Made by a program: the position numbers and the translations under genes
Notes under the pieces: generated by a model
Database searches by the model: none
Told to the model about the DNA's origin: nothing
Seen by the model: the letters and a program-made list of their open reading frames with translations, nothing else
In this document: piece by piece, positions 30,420 to 41,257 of the stretch
Numbering within the stretch: the first letter of the stretch is position 1
Layout of the letters: every line of letters begins with the position of its first letter
Assembly (NCBI GenBank): GCA_012274445.1
Contig: JAAROD010000044.1
Span: 186,001 to 250,000, forward strand
Direction: 5' to 3'
DNA: 64,000 nt
Source: Sclerotiophoma versabilis
Taxonomy: Eukaryota; Ascomycota; Dothideomycetes; Pleosporales; Didymellaceae

Positions 30420-32066
30420 ATGCCTGCGGCGAAGAAGTCACCAAAGAGAGCATGGACTGAGATCGCAGAAAGAGCTCAGTGCTATAGGGATGCTACTATA
30501 GCTGCTCTGTCCCCATCGGCACCAGAAGTGCCATCAAATCTGCCCAAGAACGTCTTGCACATACCCGAACAATTGCTGGATCAGTCCGTCTTGTCAATCA
30601 CGACCTTGCTGCCTGAAGAACTCCTCCAGTCCCTCTCAACTGGTCAGCTGTCCGCAGTGCAAGTCACCACTGCTTACTTACAGCGTGCTGCCGTAGCTCA
30701 AGCCTTATCAAACTGCCTGACAGAGCTCTTACCCTCCCTTGCGCTAGACCGTGCAAAAGAGCTCGATGCCTACTTCTACAAACACAAGCGTCCAATCGGC
30801 CCACTGCACGGTCTGCCCATCAGCTTGAAGGAACACCTTGGTCTCCAAGGCCTGCGATGCACAACTGGCTACATATCACACTGGGACATCATCGCGAAAG
30901 AGGACGCGCACATCATCCAAGTGCTGCATGATGCAGGCGCTGTCTTCCACTGCAGAACGACGGTACCGCAGACAATGATGCATCTAGAGACAGACTCAAA
31001 TCTCTATGGCGTCACAACGAACCCCTTCAACAGCAATTTGACATCAGGAGGTAGCTCGGGTGGCGAAGGTGCCCTCGTCGCTCTCGGTGCCTCCTGTCTC
31101 GGCGTTGGCTCGGACGTAGGCGGTTCCATCCGAAGCCCAGCTGCGAATTGTGGTATCTACGGTTTGAAGCCCACAGCTTTTCGATTACCGACCGATGGCT
31201 GGGGATATATGATGGCGGGCGCTGACACCGTCGAGACTGTGCTGGGGCCGCTCTCGACTTCGTTGCAAGGACTTAAGATCTTCATGAAGACTATCATTGA
31301 CTCGGAACCATGGACAGAAGAACCGGCACTGATCCCAATGCCCTGGCGAACATACTCAGTTCCTGCTGACAGGCCACTGCGTATAGGCGTTTTATGGCAT
31401 GACGGGATCGTAAGGCCACATCCGCCAATCACACGTGCCTTGAAGCTGATTACCAGCAAGCTCAAGGAATGTGACATCGAGGTCATCGACTTTGCACCCC
31501 ATCTGCACGATGAAGCCTGGGCGATCCTATCCTCTCTGTACTATCCTGATGGCGGAGAAGCCGACTCTGAGGACATGGCTGCCTCCGGCGAACCATGGCG
31601 GCCACTATCTGAATGGATCATTAAAGATAATCCGTGCGTCAAGAAGCTCTCGGTTGGCGAGCTATCATACTGGTTTGAAGAGCGCGAAGCGTACCGCAAG
31701 GAGTACGCACTTCATTGGAAGAAGTACGGTATCGATGCGCTGCTGTGCCCTGTGGGCCCTGGTGTCGCTCCAAAGCACAACACTGCGAAATACTGGAGCT
31801 ATACAAGCCAATGGAATCTGCTGGACTATCCTGGGCTTGTATTTCCTGTGTGCAAAGTCAATAGGGAGCAGGACAAATGGAACGGTGATGAGCTGCTGCT
31901 GGGTGAGCTCGACCAAGACAATATGAGTCTTTGGGACCCCGAAGAGTTTCACGGCGCACCTATCGGGCTTCAACTTGTGGGCAGACGATTCGAAGACGAG
32001 AAGATTGTCGGCATTCTTGAACATATCACCAGGACGATTGATCTACCACTTGAGACCATCAAGTAA
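30420..32066 (+). CDS. Amidase signature family enzyme (acetamidase-like)
   Basis: Single-exon gene of 548 aa from the ATG at 30420. The Ser-cisSer-Lys triad is visible: Lys137 in PISLKEHLG, cis-Ser212 in SGGSSGGEGAL and nucleophile Ser236 in GSDVGGSIRSP. The 24-residue spacing between the two serines equals that of the family. These cytosolic enzymes hydrolyse amides to acid and ammonia, and fungal relatives include AmdS acetamidase and general amidases. The exact substrate is unknown. It is divergent from the Mss116-like gene and convergent with the Sec72 gene. Confidence 0.92.
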   Translation: MPAAKKSPKRAWTEIAERAQCYRDATIAALSPSAPEVPSNLPKNVLHIPEQLLDQSVLSITTLLPEELLQSLSTGQLSAVQVTTAYLQRAAVAQALSNCLTELLPSLALDRAKELDAYFYKHKRPIGPLHGLPISLKEHLGLQGLRCTTGYISHWDIIAKEDAHIIQVLHDAGAVFHCRTTVPQTMMHLETDSNLYGVTTNPFNSNLTSGGSSGGEGALVALGASCLGVGSDVGGSIRSPAANCGIYGLKPTAFRLPTDGWGYMMAGADTVETVLGPLSTSLQGLKIFMKTIIDSEPWTEEPALIPMPWRTYSVPADRPLRIGVLWHDGIVRPHPPITRALKLITSKLKECDIEVIDFAPHLHDEAWAILSSLYYPDGGEADSEDMAASGEPWRPLSEWIIKDNPCVKKLSVGELSYWFEEREAYRKEYALHWKKYGIDALLCPVGPGVAPKHNTAKYWSYTSQWNLLDYPGLVFPVCKVNREQDKWNGDELLLGELDQDNMSLWDPEEFHGAPIGLQLVGRRFEDEKIVGILEHITRTIDLPLETIK

Positions 32067-32844
32067 AACAAAACCATGTTGTTGAACGGCTTACAAATCT
32101 CCATCCATCATGTATGAACATTAGATCCAGCCGCCACCTACAACAGCGTACCGTCGATCCTCATTCTAAACCCCGGATCATTTGCACATATTGCTTCATA
32201 GATGCGGAAACGCAGCGTACAATGCGAATCCACACTATGACTTGTGCGACCACACAGACTGAGAGAGTCGAGAATGATAACAAAAGACCTCGGTATATTG
32301 TACGACGAATGTCGTCAATCTTCATAATGCAGGAACAGTGTGGTATTCTTGAGCAGTGGCCGGAAAGCTCGCTCTGGGAGGAGGCAGGAGACCATACGAC
32401 TGAAGTCTTTGGGTAGTCTTGCAAACGGAAAGTAGTACGCCGAACCTGGTACGAGTAGATCATTGGAACGGGGGGGGGGGGGGGGGGTTCTGGCTTCCAG
32501 TAGAGCCTGAACAGTCAGTGACTTGAGGCCGTCGTGAGTACTTCCACGGAGGGTTGAGATTTGTGTAGAAACAGGGAGATGGAAGCGAGAGCAGCAGGAT
32601 GTTTGAAGATCTGAGGATCAAGGGAAGTCAGGTAAGAGCGAAATCATAAGCTGACCCGCTACAACCATCTTACTTGACTTCACGTACGATCGATACCTCT
32701 ACCGACCTAGGGTGTCACTAGTTGATGCACACATTTCCTGAAATCAAATCCATGCTTCTGGGATATCCACAAGCGCCAGACGCCTTGCAATGCACATATA
32801 GGCCTATCCTTCTCCTGTCAACCTTCAGGTCGGGCCCAGTACCC
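32067..32844. other. Convergent intergenic region
   Basis: This 0.78 kb gap between the 3' ends of the amidase (+) and Sec72 (-) genes should carry both terminators. Its only notable feature is an 18-G run. Confidence 0.55.
32470..32487 (+). repeat. Homopolymer run of 18 G
   Basis: Eighteen consecutive G residues lie in the convergent 3' region. Such a run can form a G-quadruplex and is prone to length error in sequencing, so its exact length may be uncertain. Confidence 0.9.
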
Positions 32845-33462
32845 TTAGACCGCGGTGATCTGACCAGCTTTCCTGCTCTCGATCTGGCCCTTCAACTGTA
32901 CCAGATCTTGCTCTGTGGCCTCAAACTCAAGGGCCTGCTTGACCCATTGCTCCGCTTCGTCCAACCTGCCCATCTCAAGCAAGCACTTTCCTCTCCTCCA
33001 CCAGGCCTTAGCGTTTCCAACCTTTTTCATCTCGACGCTTGCCTCTGCGTCTACCGAGCCCTCAGCCCAGTTCTGTTGTGCCATGTTCGCCTGAGCACGG
33101 TTGCTCAGCAGCCCAGAAACCTCCTCGCGCACCAAGCCAGATGGCTCCCAATGTGGGCGCTGTAGCGCCATGTCGATTGCGAGAGTGTATAGCTTGACGG
33201 CAGCAGCGGGGTTGCCCTTGCGGAATTCGGCGTTACCAGATTCGCGCAGTTTGCCAATCTGTGCTGAGCGCTTGGGATTGACAGGAACAGGAGGTGGCGG
33301 TGTGCCTGTGGGTGTCTCGACGTTGAGAAGGCCACGGTGGATTTCGTTCAGTGCGGCGAGTTCGGTGTTGAGAGCATTGTTTGCGGGACCTGTTGCGTTG
33401 ACGGTACCTGTGGCATCGTCTACTTGCAGAGGCAAAAGTGTGAATGTGTCGGCGGCTTCCAT
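32845..33462 (-). CDS. SEC72: Sec72, TPR subunit of the Sec63 translocation complex
   Basis: Single exon, 205 aa, ATG at 33462. The protein has the fungal Sec72 layout: an N-terminal DTFTLLPLQVD segment, a linker PPPPVPVNPKRSAQIGKLRESGN, then TPR units (FRKGNPAAAVKLYTLAIDMAL, GLLSNRAQANMAQQNWAEGSVDAEASVEM, AWWRRGKCLLEMGRLDEAEQWVKQALE). Sec72 is a cytosolic-facing peripheral ER subunit of the Sec62/63 complex, which assists post-translational translocation and binds Hsp70 tails through its TPRs. The match is by conserved segments and length. Confidence 0.9.
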   Translation of the reverse strand: MEAADTFTLLPLQVDDATGTVNATGPANNALNTELAALNEIHRGLLNVETPTGTPPPPVPVNPKRSAQIGKLRESGNAEFRKGNPAAAVKLYTLAIDMALQRPHWEPSGLVREEVSGLLSNRAQANMAQQNWAEGSVDAEASVEMKKVGNAKAWWRRGKCLLEMGRLDEAEQWVKQALEFEATEQDLVQLKGQIESRKAGQITAV

Positions 33463-34189
33463 GGTGGATGCAGATTCTTGTGTCCGGTGTCGAAGGAGTA
33501 TATGGGTATGACTATGTTATGCGCATAAGTTTTTGGTGTGTTGATCTGGGGTAAGGACACTTGGTGACATTGAGTCGCGCGTTATCGATAGCAAATGCAC
33601 GTGCCTTCAGTTTCACTACACAAACCATGTGCACTACTCCATTCATCTCATCTCGTCTCATCTCATCTCATCTTATGTAATCGACACTTGTTAGCCAGAT
33701 GCTTTCCCGAGCACTGCGTCCGAACTGTAGTTTGACCCACCCACCGTGATGAGCATCCGGGCGGTAGTTACTGTGAGGAAACCGCTCACGCGAATGTACA
33801 CCTAATACATTGCATTGGACCCTGTCACGCCATGTTCCTGTAGTTGCGATGGCCGCGATACGCTCAGGTCAATTCGGCCAGCCTGTCTTGCATGATGCTG
33901 AAGAGTTTGCATGCATGACCACCCACGACTTGCCAGTCTGGAAAGACGTCCTTACCTCGCAACTAACAGGCGGCAGACGCACCTTTCCTACATACTCTTC
34001 CTGACTCATAGAAAACACCTCCTCAAATAGGCCATTTCCTCCTCTTGTCTTTCTATAGAGTGTCTCTCATCGTAGTCTTAGGCTTTTGGTCGTCATTGTT
34101 GTCTGCTATTCGAGCAGGTTCTCTCTCCTACGTCGTACAACAACTGCTATTGCCTATTCTTTTCGCTCACTTTCTCTACGTGAAATAAT
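33463..34189. other. Intergenic region with TCTCA simple repeat
   Basis: This 0.73 kb interval lies upstream of the Sec72 gene. It holds a TCTCA pentamer run around 33641-33677 (about six imperfect copies) and no supported gene. Confidence 0.55.
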
Positions 34190-35598
34190 ATGTCTCAGAG
34201 TTCTCCAGCTGTCTCTGTATCTTCACTTACGTCCGCGTCCGATCCTGTGGAGGCTGCACGCCTTTCCTCCACAAGTACACCCACCGCGCCTGCCTTGCTG
34301 CGACTTCATCTACCTATCACACCGACCCGCCATGGCGAGGTATGTCGTCAAAGTCATGTCCCGCGAGTTTGAGCTGCGTTGCAAGAACGATGCCTTTTGT
34401 CAACCGATTGCTGGCATAAATTTTTCAGACCAATATCGGCCTGGTTGCGCTTGGTTCCACCGCTTCCGTTTCGGAAAAACATTACTCATGCTATCGAGGA
34501 TCTTCGTCACTAGCTGAACAACATGGTCGCTGATGGGGATACTGCAATCTGGGATAGCATCGCGCTGGCTATGGATCAGTTACAGCAGTATGCTTCGAGG
34601 TACCCTAAGGCGAGACTGCGCATCATCGGTATCTCGGATGACGAGGACAATAAATCTAGTCGACTTGTGCACAACCTCGCGTCGCAGCTTGTTAGCTACA
34701 ATATTGTGGTAGACTCTTTTTGCCTTGGTAAGTTACACCGCACTTTGTTAACTGCAACATCTTCATTAACTCATCTTGCACAGGCAATGTGAATAACACC
34801 GCACTACACCCCCTATCATATGTGACTAGGGGCTACAAGTTCAAGCTAAGCAGCCTAGAGGAAGGCATTTCTATATGTGATATGGAGCCCGTCCTCTCTC
34901 TGCTCGAGCGACCAGTGGCTGTGTTGCCGCGCACCTCCTCACACAACTCGGGTAACACGCTCTATCGCCTACAGAAAGCTAAAAAGTCGGTCATAGTAGA
35001 CCAAGTGACACACAGTGAATTCCCGCAACGTAAGCTGCACCCCCGACTTGCGGGCTCGTTCATCGAACTAAGGAGCTTTGCTCAATACGCTTCATCACAA
35101 CCACGATCAGACCGAATCCTACGGTTGAGTCGCATCCACACAGAAATTTGTAAATGTGGAGCCCTTGTACACCCACATTACGATATCTACGTACGTGAAG
35201 AAACCTTTGGATTCTGGAAAATCGTCATGCAAGGTACATATGACTATTGTTGACGAGCTAAACTTCTTACTTACGCGGATGGTACATTCCTACTCTTCTT
35301 GGAGATGGGCGAAGACTACCCCATGTCACTACCCAAGGCTCGTTTCGTTACGTCTGTGTACCAGCCCAACATCAGCAGGCATGGTCGTATCTTTCACTCT
35401 ATCCCTGACCGCAACTGGACAGTAGACACGGCCAAAAATCTGGTCGACACGATCTGCTCACTGCTTCTGGTGCCCAAGTTTAGCGATCCCATCAACACAG
35501 TGGTGACCCTTAACTACCACTGGGACGAGGCCCAGCGACATATCCGTAACCTTGCTATCAAGACAAGGTCAAAGTGGCGCGCAGAATTCACTGGTTGA
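34190..35598 (+). pseudogene. Broken vWA-UBC (E2-like) domain gene
   Basis: Pieces of a protein with a von Willebrand A domain followed by a ubiquitin-conjugating (UBCc) domain can be read, but not in one frame. vWA strands read NIGLVALGS in one frame near 34432-34460. They resume as VADGDTAIWDSIALA in another frame from 34523, and a TAG at 34511-34513 sits in that frame, so a shift lies near an A-run at about 34484. A good intron (GTAAGT at 34728, CAG ending 34783) leads to the middle part. A donor-like GTACAT at 35234 has no usable AG acceptor before the UBC part resumes at 35272. In the UBC core (YPMSLPKARFVTSVYQPNI) the position that normally carries the catalytic Cys is Phe (GRIF, 35392-35394). 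I judge this a pseudogene. An active alternative with unusual splicing is less likely. Confidence 0.75.
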
Positions 35599-35683
35599 AG
35601 GTTTCCATGACGGCGCATTGGACATGAGGTACAAATTGGAGGCAATAATCCATACAAAGTGGAAACGAGAAAGACTCGGGGTA

Positions 35684-36883
35684 TCAAACTCCACATACAT
35701 CCGGATCCGGAACACCGAACAACCATGTCAAAGCCCACCAGCGTGCCAGTTTCTCCCCCACACGTGTCTGCAGCGTCCGGTTGATAGCATAGTAACGCCC
35801 CCAGCGCCGTGAGAATATGCTAAGCCATGTATGACTCTGAGCAGATATCGATGAACTGTCTTGTACCGTGCCTTCTAAGAGATGTCGTGGATGCTCAACA
35901 ACTGATTTTGCGCGTGCATCGGCCGCGCTCAGATCCGGGGAGTTGGCTGCAGATAGCCAGAACAAGCGGCTCAATGGCCCTGTTCCTCTGAAAAACTCTA
36001 CTATCAAAGTATTGGTATCGACCGCTGAGTCGCAAACGAAGCGTATGTACGACTTAAGAACGCGCAACACATCGTTCGCGCGGCAATCGGGGAGCTGATC
36101 GTTCTCTTTCCAGAGCAGTGACGAGTGGTAGGGGTGACCAATGTGCCTCAGGTTACCAAGGTCTCCAAGTATCCAGTGTGTATCGTCAGCCACAAAGATA
36201 TTGCCCGGTTTGATATCATCGTGGCAGTAGCCTGCTTCATGCAATTCCTGTAGGGTATGCAGTAGGCCTTCAAAAGAGGGACGGTATAGTGCGTCAATAT
36301 CTCGATAGCTTTTGTGTTGATTAAGCACTTCGGCAGCCAGATCTTTCAGAGTCCCACCCTCAAGCAGAGGTGTTACAAGGTGCCACTCAGCCTGGTTAGC
36401 AGAAGATACCGCCATGAAGTATGCTTTTACAGGCAGAAAGCCTTCGTAGGATGTTGCGTTATGCCCAGAGCCTCCGGAATACAAAGATGCTGGGATCTCA
36501 GTCGGCCATGTCTCGTCCGTTGTGCCTGGCGCACAATTGCGGAAAGGGCTTCGTCCGGGTATGAATGTCTTGATTACCGAGTCTTGGTATACAAATGTCT
36601 TTCCCTCCCAACCCTTGCCTAACGTTCTCCATGCGGCTCGGTTTGCAATGAGTTGGTCCTGGAAAAATGCATGCTCTTCATTTGGAACCCATGGCTGCGA
36701 GTAGTCCTGTAGGAACTTGGGCCCAAACTCAGTGGGTGTGTACTTCGCTGCTAGTGCGCTTCGATATGCGAAGAAGAGGTGAGACTGCTTGAATATAATA
36801 TAAACAAACAGTACAAACGCAAGGCGATATTGGAGATAACGAAAGGCTCGTTGCGGTATTGAAACTCTGGGTGGACGGCCCAT
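35684..36883 (-). CDS. Membrane-anchored protein kinase-like protein
   Basis: Single exon, 399 aa, ATG at 36883. A short hydrophobic segment at about residues 19-31 (YRLAFVLFVYIIF) after a basic N-terminus predicts a type II membrane anchor, with the rest lumenal. A kinase-like core follows: candidate ATP lysine in VIKTF (K105), catalytic loop GYCHDDIKPGNIFV (221-230) and DLG in place of DFG (241-243). No clear glycine loop or APE motif is visible, so activity is uncertain. The layout (signal anchor plus atypical kinase) resembles fungal secretory-pathway kinase-like proteins of unknown substrate. It sits between two pseudogenes but is itself intact. Confidence 0.8.
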   Translation of the reverse strand: MGRPPRVSIPQRAFRYLQYRLAFVLFVYIIFKQSHLFFAYRSALAAKYTPTEFGPKFLQDYSQPWVPNEEHAFFQDQLIANRAAWRTLGKGWEGKTFVYQDSVIKTFIPGRSPFRNCAPGTTDETWPTEIPASLYSGGSGHNATSYEGFLPVKAYFMAVSSANQAEWHLVTPLLEGGTLKDLAAEVLNQHKSYRDIDALYRPSFEGLLHTLQELHEAGYCHDDIKPGNIFVADDTHWILGDLGNLRHIGHPYHSSLLWKENDQLPDCRANDVLRVLKSYIRFVCDSAVDTNTLIVEFFRGTGPLSRLFWLSAANSPDLSAADARAKSVVEHPRHLLEGTVQDSSSISAQSHTWLSIFSRRWGRYYAINRTLQTRVGEKLARWWALTWLFGVPDPDVCGV

Positions 36884-37650
36884 CTGTACTGGTTCGCAGG
36901 TTAGTGTACAGCAAGCTGCCTGTCTCCACGCTGTGGGAGCCGTCGAAGGATCTTAAATAAATTGCAAGTCACCGCCGGATTCAGGAAGGAGAGTCCAAGA
37001 CGGCGCCGTTGCACCATCTTCTCCAACGGCTTTAGCATTTCACTCGAACTGTGCGCAAAAGGCTCTCATAGAGCCCCTGGTTTGTCAATAGTATCTGAAT
37101 GCGTTCATAGCTAGGTCATCACACTGTCGAAATCAAGAAAAAAACTGGTCTTTTGATGTATTGGTGTCTTGGGAGACTCGGATACCGGCAGCGCCAACGG
37201 AACAAACGATAGAATGTGTGTTTTCATCCTTCTGGGTCACTGTGCCGGGTTGTGAGATTTTGAACACGTCGTGTGCAGTCCGGCGATCTTCCCGACGTGG
37301 CGCCTGTGAGATGCCGTGCAGGAACGGCGGATTGCAGCCACGCGATTGAGAAGACGTGCGCCTTCCTTCGCGCGATTGCGCGCCCCACCCTCGGAAAGCA
37401 GCTCCACAACGCCCAATCATCTTTTTCAACCCCTTGGCAGCATTCAACGATAACCCCAACAGTCTCGTGCAGGTTGCTTGTATGCGAAGATTAGTCAGGG
37501 ATGAGACATGTTGTTGACGAAGCATGATAAGCTGCATACGTCCACCATCATGACTACCGAGGCTCGACCAGGGCAGAACAGGACTTAATTGATCGCGCAT
37601 TTCGACGCCTTCAAGTAGGGACCTCAAGTACGACGCATGTTACATGGCTA
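36884..37650. other. Intergenic region
   Basis: This 0.77 kb interval lies between the kinase-like gene promoter and the methyltransferase pseudogene. A 140-residue minus-strand open frame is present but shows no recognisable family. Confidence 0.45.
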
Positions 37651-38538
37651 ATGATCAGGACTCGCGACGAGCAGAATGCCAGCTGGCCCAGTCTCTGGGA
37701 CTCAGGCAAGTCAGATCTGTGGGATCGTGGGCGACCATCGCCGGCTCTTGTGTGCCTCCTGTGGACGCACCCGCTCGGCGTTGAGCTCGGCGCAAGCACA
37801 CGCCCACTAAAGGCCCTCGTCCCTGTAAGACGACACTCGCAGGATCACCTCTGTTTCCTAGTCGTCCAAGAACATGCAAAATCAAAACATGACTGACTCT
37901 TGCAGGGCTGTGGCAGAGAGCACGATGTAGCAATGCTGGCTCTGAGCGGCATTGAAGCATGGGTCCTTGACGTCTCGCAAAAAGCTGTAGACACGGCAAA
38001 TGCGAACATCAAGTCCCAGCTCGCCAAGCCATCAAACGATAACTTTGGTAAAGGAGAAAGGCGACCCAAGCCTGCGGCTGCAAAAGTCGTACTTGGGGAC
38101 TTCTTTCAGCGATACTGGGAAACTCAGATTGGTGCTGACTTCATTAAATCCGACATCATCTATGATTATACAGTAAGTCCCGCACCATCACACTCCACGC
38201 ACAGCATTGATGAGGAGTTTCTCTGCGCCTTGCTACCGTCAATGCGACATGATTGGGGGCAGCGAATGTCACAGCTGCTCTCACCAACGGGCAAGCTCAT
38301 TTGCTAGCAGTTCCCCATGTGGAAACCTCTGACAGCTCCGGGTCCACCATGGGGACTTGATGGAGCGGACTAGAATATCCTGGCTGAGGGCGGGACGGGT
38401 GTCGTTGACGGTGCGGGGACTCTGGACAAGCCAGACGGCGAGGTTGGCGTTTTTGACCGAGTGGCATACTGGAAGCCACTGGTGTCGTTCGAACAGGGCC
38501 GCAACGAGGACATGATCAGCGTGTGGAAACTCCAGTAA
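37651..38538 (+). pseudogene. Broken TPMT-like thiol methyltransferase gene
   Basis: Three exon-like blocks (37651-37824, 37906-38172, 38218-38538) with sound introns (GTAAGA..TGCAG; GTAAGT..GAG) line up with the S-adenosylmethionine-dependent thiopurine/thiol methyltransferase family. SLWDSGKSDLWDRGRPSPALV is followed by ALVP/GCGREHDVAMLAL (SAM motif I), YDYT/FLCALLPSMRHDW, FPMWKPLTAPGPPWGLDG and a FDRVAYWKPLVSFE end. Two in-frame TAG stops, at 38305-38307 and 38371-38373, interrupt the last block. The second replaces a position where relatives carry Trp. The reading frame otherwise continues to a TAA at 38536-38538. Family members methylate thiols, halides or hydrogen sulfide. The gene looks recently inactivated, because splice sites and most residues are still intact. 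Confidence 0.8.
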
Positions 38539-39276
38539 AGTTCTGGGGTATGGAGTCTCCAACAGAGAGGTAATGGAGTGGCGAAGGGCTTTGATATAAC
38601 TACTGGCAATTAACAGGGCGGCCGGTGACAAGGGACTGAACCTTGGTACGTTACATCCTAGAGTTGACCAGGGCTTCAGCTCAGACGCTGACTGCCGAGA
38701 TCGTCACTCTTACCTTCTTCGTTGACGCATTTAATGGGTCTAAGAACGGAAAATTAAAACACGTCCCTCGAAACCCTGTCTTTTGTTCTAGAACGACCAT
38801 GTCGCCGCTCGCTAGTATACGGCAGTCTTACCTCATCCGTCTGGTGAGACTCGTTCGCCTATGGTGCGCACGTGCAGACCCCGTCAGAGCACCAATTCGG
38901 CAAACTTCCTTTGCATCCTAATTTTCTCGATCGCTAAACTGAGGCAAAGGATCAACCGGGGACATCGGAATGGGAACTGGACCTTGCGCTACTCAGGGTG
39001 GAAGTGGATCTCCAAAGGGGAACGGCACGCACAGAGTCATGTCACTGGGATTTGAGTATAACCAAGTCTTACGGACCCTCCTCCGAAACCTAGTACTTCT
39101 AGTTTTCAGTTCCTCTCGCCGACCTTTGAAGGTGGAGCGCTACTGCTTTGCAAAGTCGCCATCTACAGTTTTCCTAATAGTCCATAATTGGTCCGTTTCG
39201 ACTGTGAAATCCACAGATCGTGGGTCGCTTGGTCACTTGATACGAACGGTCCCAAGATTCAGTATACCCACTCAAG
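38539..39276. other. Intergenic region
   Basis: This 0.74 kb gap lies between the methyltransferase pseudogene and the rhodopsin-domain gene, both on the plus strand. No supported feature. Confidence 0.5.
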
Positions 39277-40643
39277 ATGCAAGAGCGAGGCGGACAGGTT
39301 GCGGGCGTAGCCATAACGTTTCTCATCTTAACATGGCTGACCGTTGGGTTACGGTGCTATGTCAGGTTAGTTGCCGCTGTCCCGCAAAGTTTCCATACTT
39401 TGAGATGTAGACTAACGCGAACATCAGAACAGTACTTGTCAAAGGCTTTGGACCTGACGACAAAGTAATGGTCGTTACGTTAGCCTTCTTCACGGCATAC
39501 CTTGCATGCCAACTTGGCGGTGCAGTTCATGGCACTGGTCAGCATCGTGAGAATCTCACGGACGAAGCCGCGCAAACTGCTCTCCGGTACTGGTTTTTCT
39601 GCGAAGTGTTCTATACCATAACAACTTCGATTTTCAAGATCGCCATTGGATTATTCTTGCTGCGCATAACAATCGTTCCGATACACATCTGGATCATCCG
39701 TCTCATCATGGCCATTGCAGGCGTCGTCGGAGTCGCGTATACACTGCTTGTAATATTCCAGTGTAAACCGATTTCTTACTGGTGGGACCTAAATCCTAAC
39801 CATACGGGCACTTGCCTCTCAGCATCGCTAGTCATGAACTTCACATACGTCGTCTCGGCGCTGAACTCGTTCGCCGATTGGACTTTCGGCCTATTGCCCA
39901 TCTTTGTGGTAAAAGACCTGCAGATGAAGCGCCGCGTGAAGGTCATCGTCAGCGCGATCATCGGCTTAGCAGCAATGTAAGTCTCGCATCTCAGCTACGC
40001 ACTAAATCTTGATACTAACAATCCCACCAGCGGCTCAACAGCAACCATCATCCGCCTCCCCTACACCTCGACCCTCAAACCCTACAAAGGCGACTTCCTC
40101 TACCGCACAACTGACTTCGCAATCTGGACCACTGTCGAAGTTGGCGTCGGCATAACAGCCGGCTGCATCGCAACGCTCAAGCCGCTCTTCAAAGCCGCAC
40201 TCGGCTCGACACACCACAACTCTGGTATGCCGTGGTCCAAAACACCCAAAGGCGGCTTCGTGTCGAAAAACGGGAATTCCTACGGTACCCAACAAGCGCT
40301 GGAAGACCTGCGGCCCGCTACAGAAAGAACGGTTAGAACGACGACCGTCACGGGTGGGCGGGGTAGTAGCAGTGATGAGGAGAACTTCTTGGACACAAGG
40401 CTGCCAGAGGAGAGATGGGAAGGGATACGGAAGGGCGTGACGACGACAGTAGTCACAGAGGTGGCGCCCGAGAAGCCAGGAGCGAAAGTAGCGAGCGCCG
40501 AGGTAGCAAGCGGATATCCGTACGGCAGTTCGAACCCGAACACGAATAAAAGGAGGAGCTTTAGTCTAGGGCAGGATAGCAATAGCACGTTGGATGATGA
40601 AGAGAGGAGAAAACCTGTTGGGCCTTTTAATCCCTTTCAATAG
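39277..40643 (+). CDS. PTH11-like rhodopsin-domain integral membrane protein
   Basis: Exons 39277-39365, 39428-39976 and 40031-40643 join in phase to 416 aa. The first two thirds form about seven hydrophobic segments, starting with VAGVAITFLILTWLTVGLRCYVR and including FFTAYLACQLGG, IFKIAIGLFLLRI, AIAGVVGVAYTLLVIFQC and the conserved CKPISYWWDLNP loop. This matches the fungal rhodopsin-domain (PTH11-related GPCR-like) family. The C-terminal 130 residues are a polar Ser/Thr-rich cytoplasmic tail. There is no N-terminal CFEM domain. Members are plasma-membrane proteins, some implicated in surface sensing. The ligand is unknown. Confidence 0.9.
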
Positions 40644-41257
40644 ATCGGTATTCAGGCGAACAAGAAGAAATAATATAGACAATGCCATCTCACGATACGA
40701 TACCTTAAGACTGCCAATCTGAATTTCCGTCAAATGAATCAACGTGAGCAGCATCTACCTCCTCGCAGACTGCTCGGGTATGCGCTCGACGAAAATGAAC
40801 AGACACCAAAGATACCCCTTGCAGTACGCTGGGTACAAGCACAATAACAAAAGTGTTGTTTTTAAAGGGTCTAGCAATAGACCGAGAATTGCATGCCCTA
40901 TCTTTTGGTATAACCAGACTTTCTCAATAAGCTCTTTGACTAAAGTGAGCAGGTGCTAAAGTTGGAGCATTCAGAGTCCACTCCCTTTTGTCATCCGAGT
41001 GCCAAGCAGTTTTTCACTGTTCTGTTCGCAATACTGAAGGGCAACGATCATCATTGCATGGTTGACCGCTCATTTTACATGAGACGAAGCCAAGAAAGTG
41101 CTTGGGTATGATCTTGTAGTATTTTTAACTACACTGCTGGAGCTCGAGGCTCCTATGCTACTGATATGCAGGTAGTGCTGCTAATGTCAAAATTTGGCCA
41201 TTGCCAATCTGGTATCATTTCCAACGCCCAAAACTTCAACGACGCTCAACTGTAGCC
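40644..41257. other. Convergent intergenic region
   Basis: This 0.61 kb interval lies between the 3' ends of the rhodopsin-domain gene (+) and the coiled-coil gene (-). It should hold both terminators. Nothing else is seen. Confidence 0.5.

Noticed and set aside
37133..37600. Minus-strand frame of about 155 codons
   Set aside because: It begins with ATG at 37600 but has no family character, no splice partners and lies next to pseudogenes.
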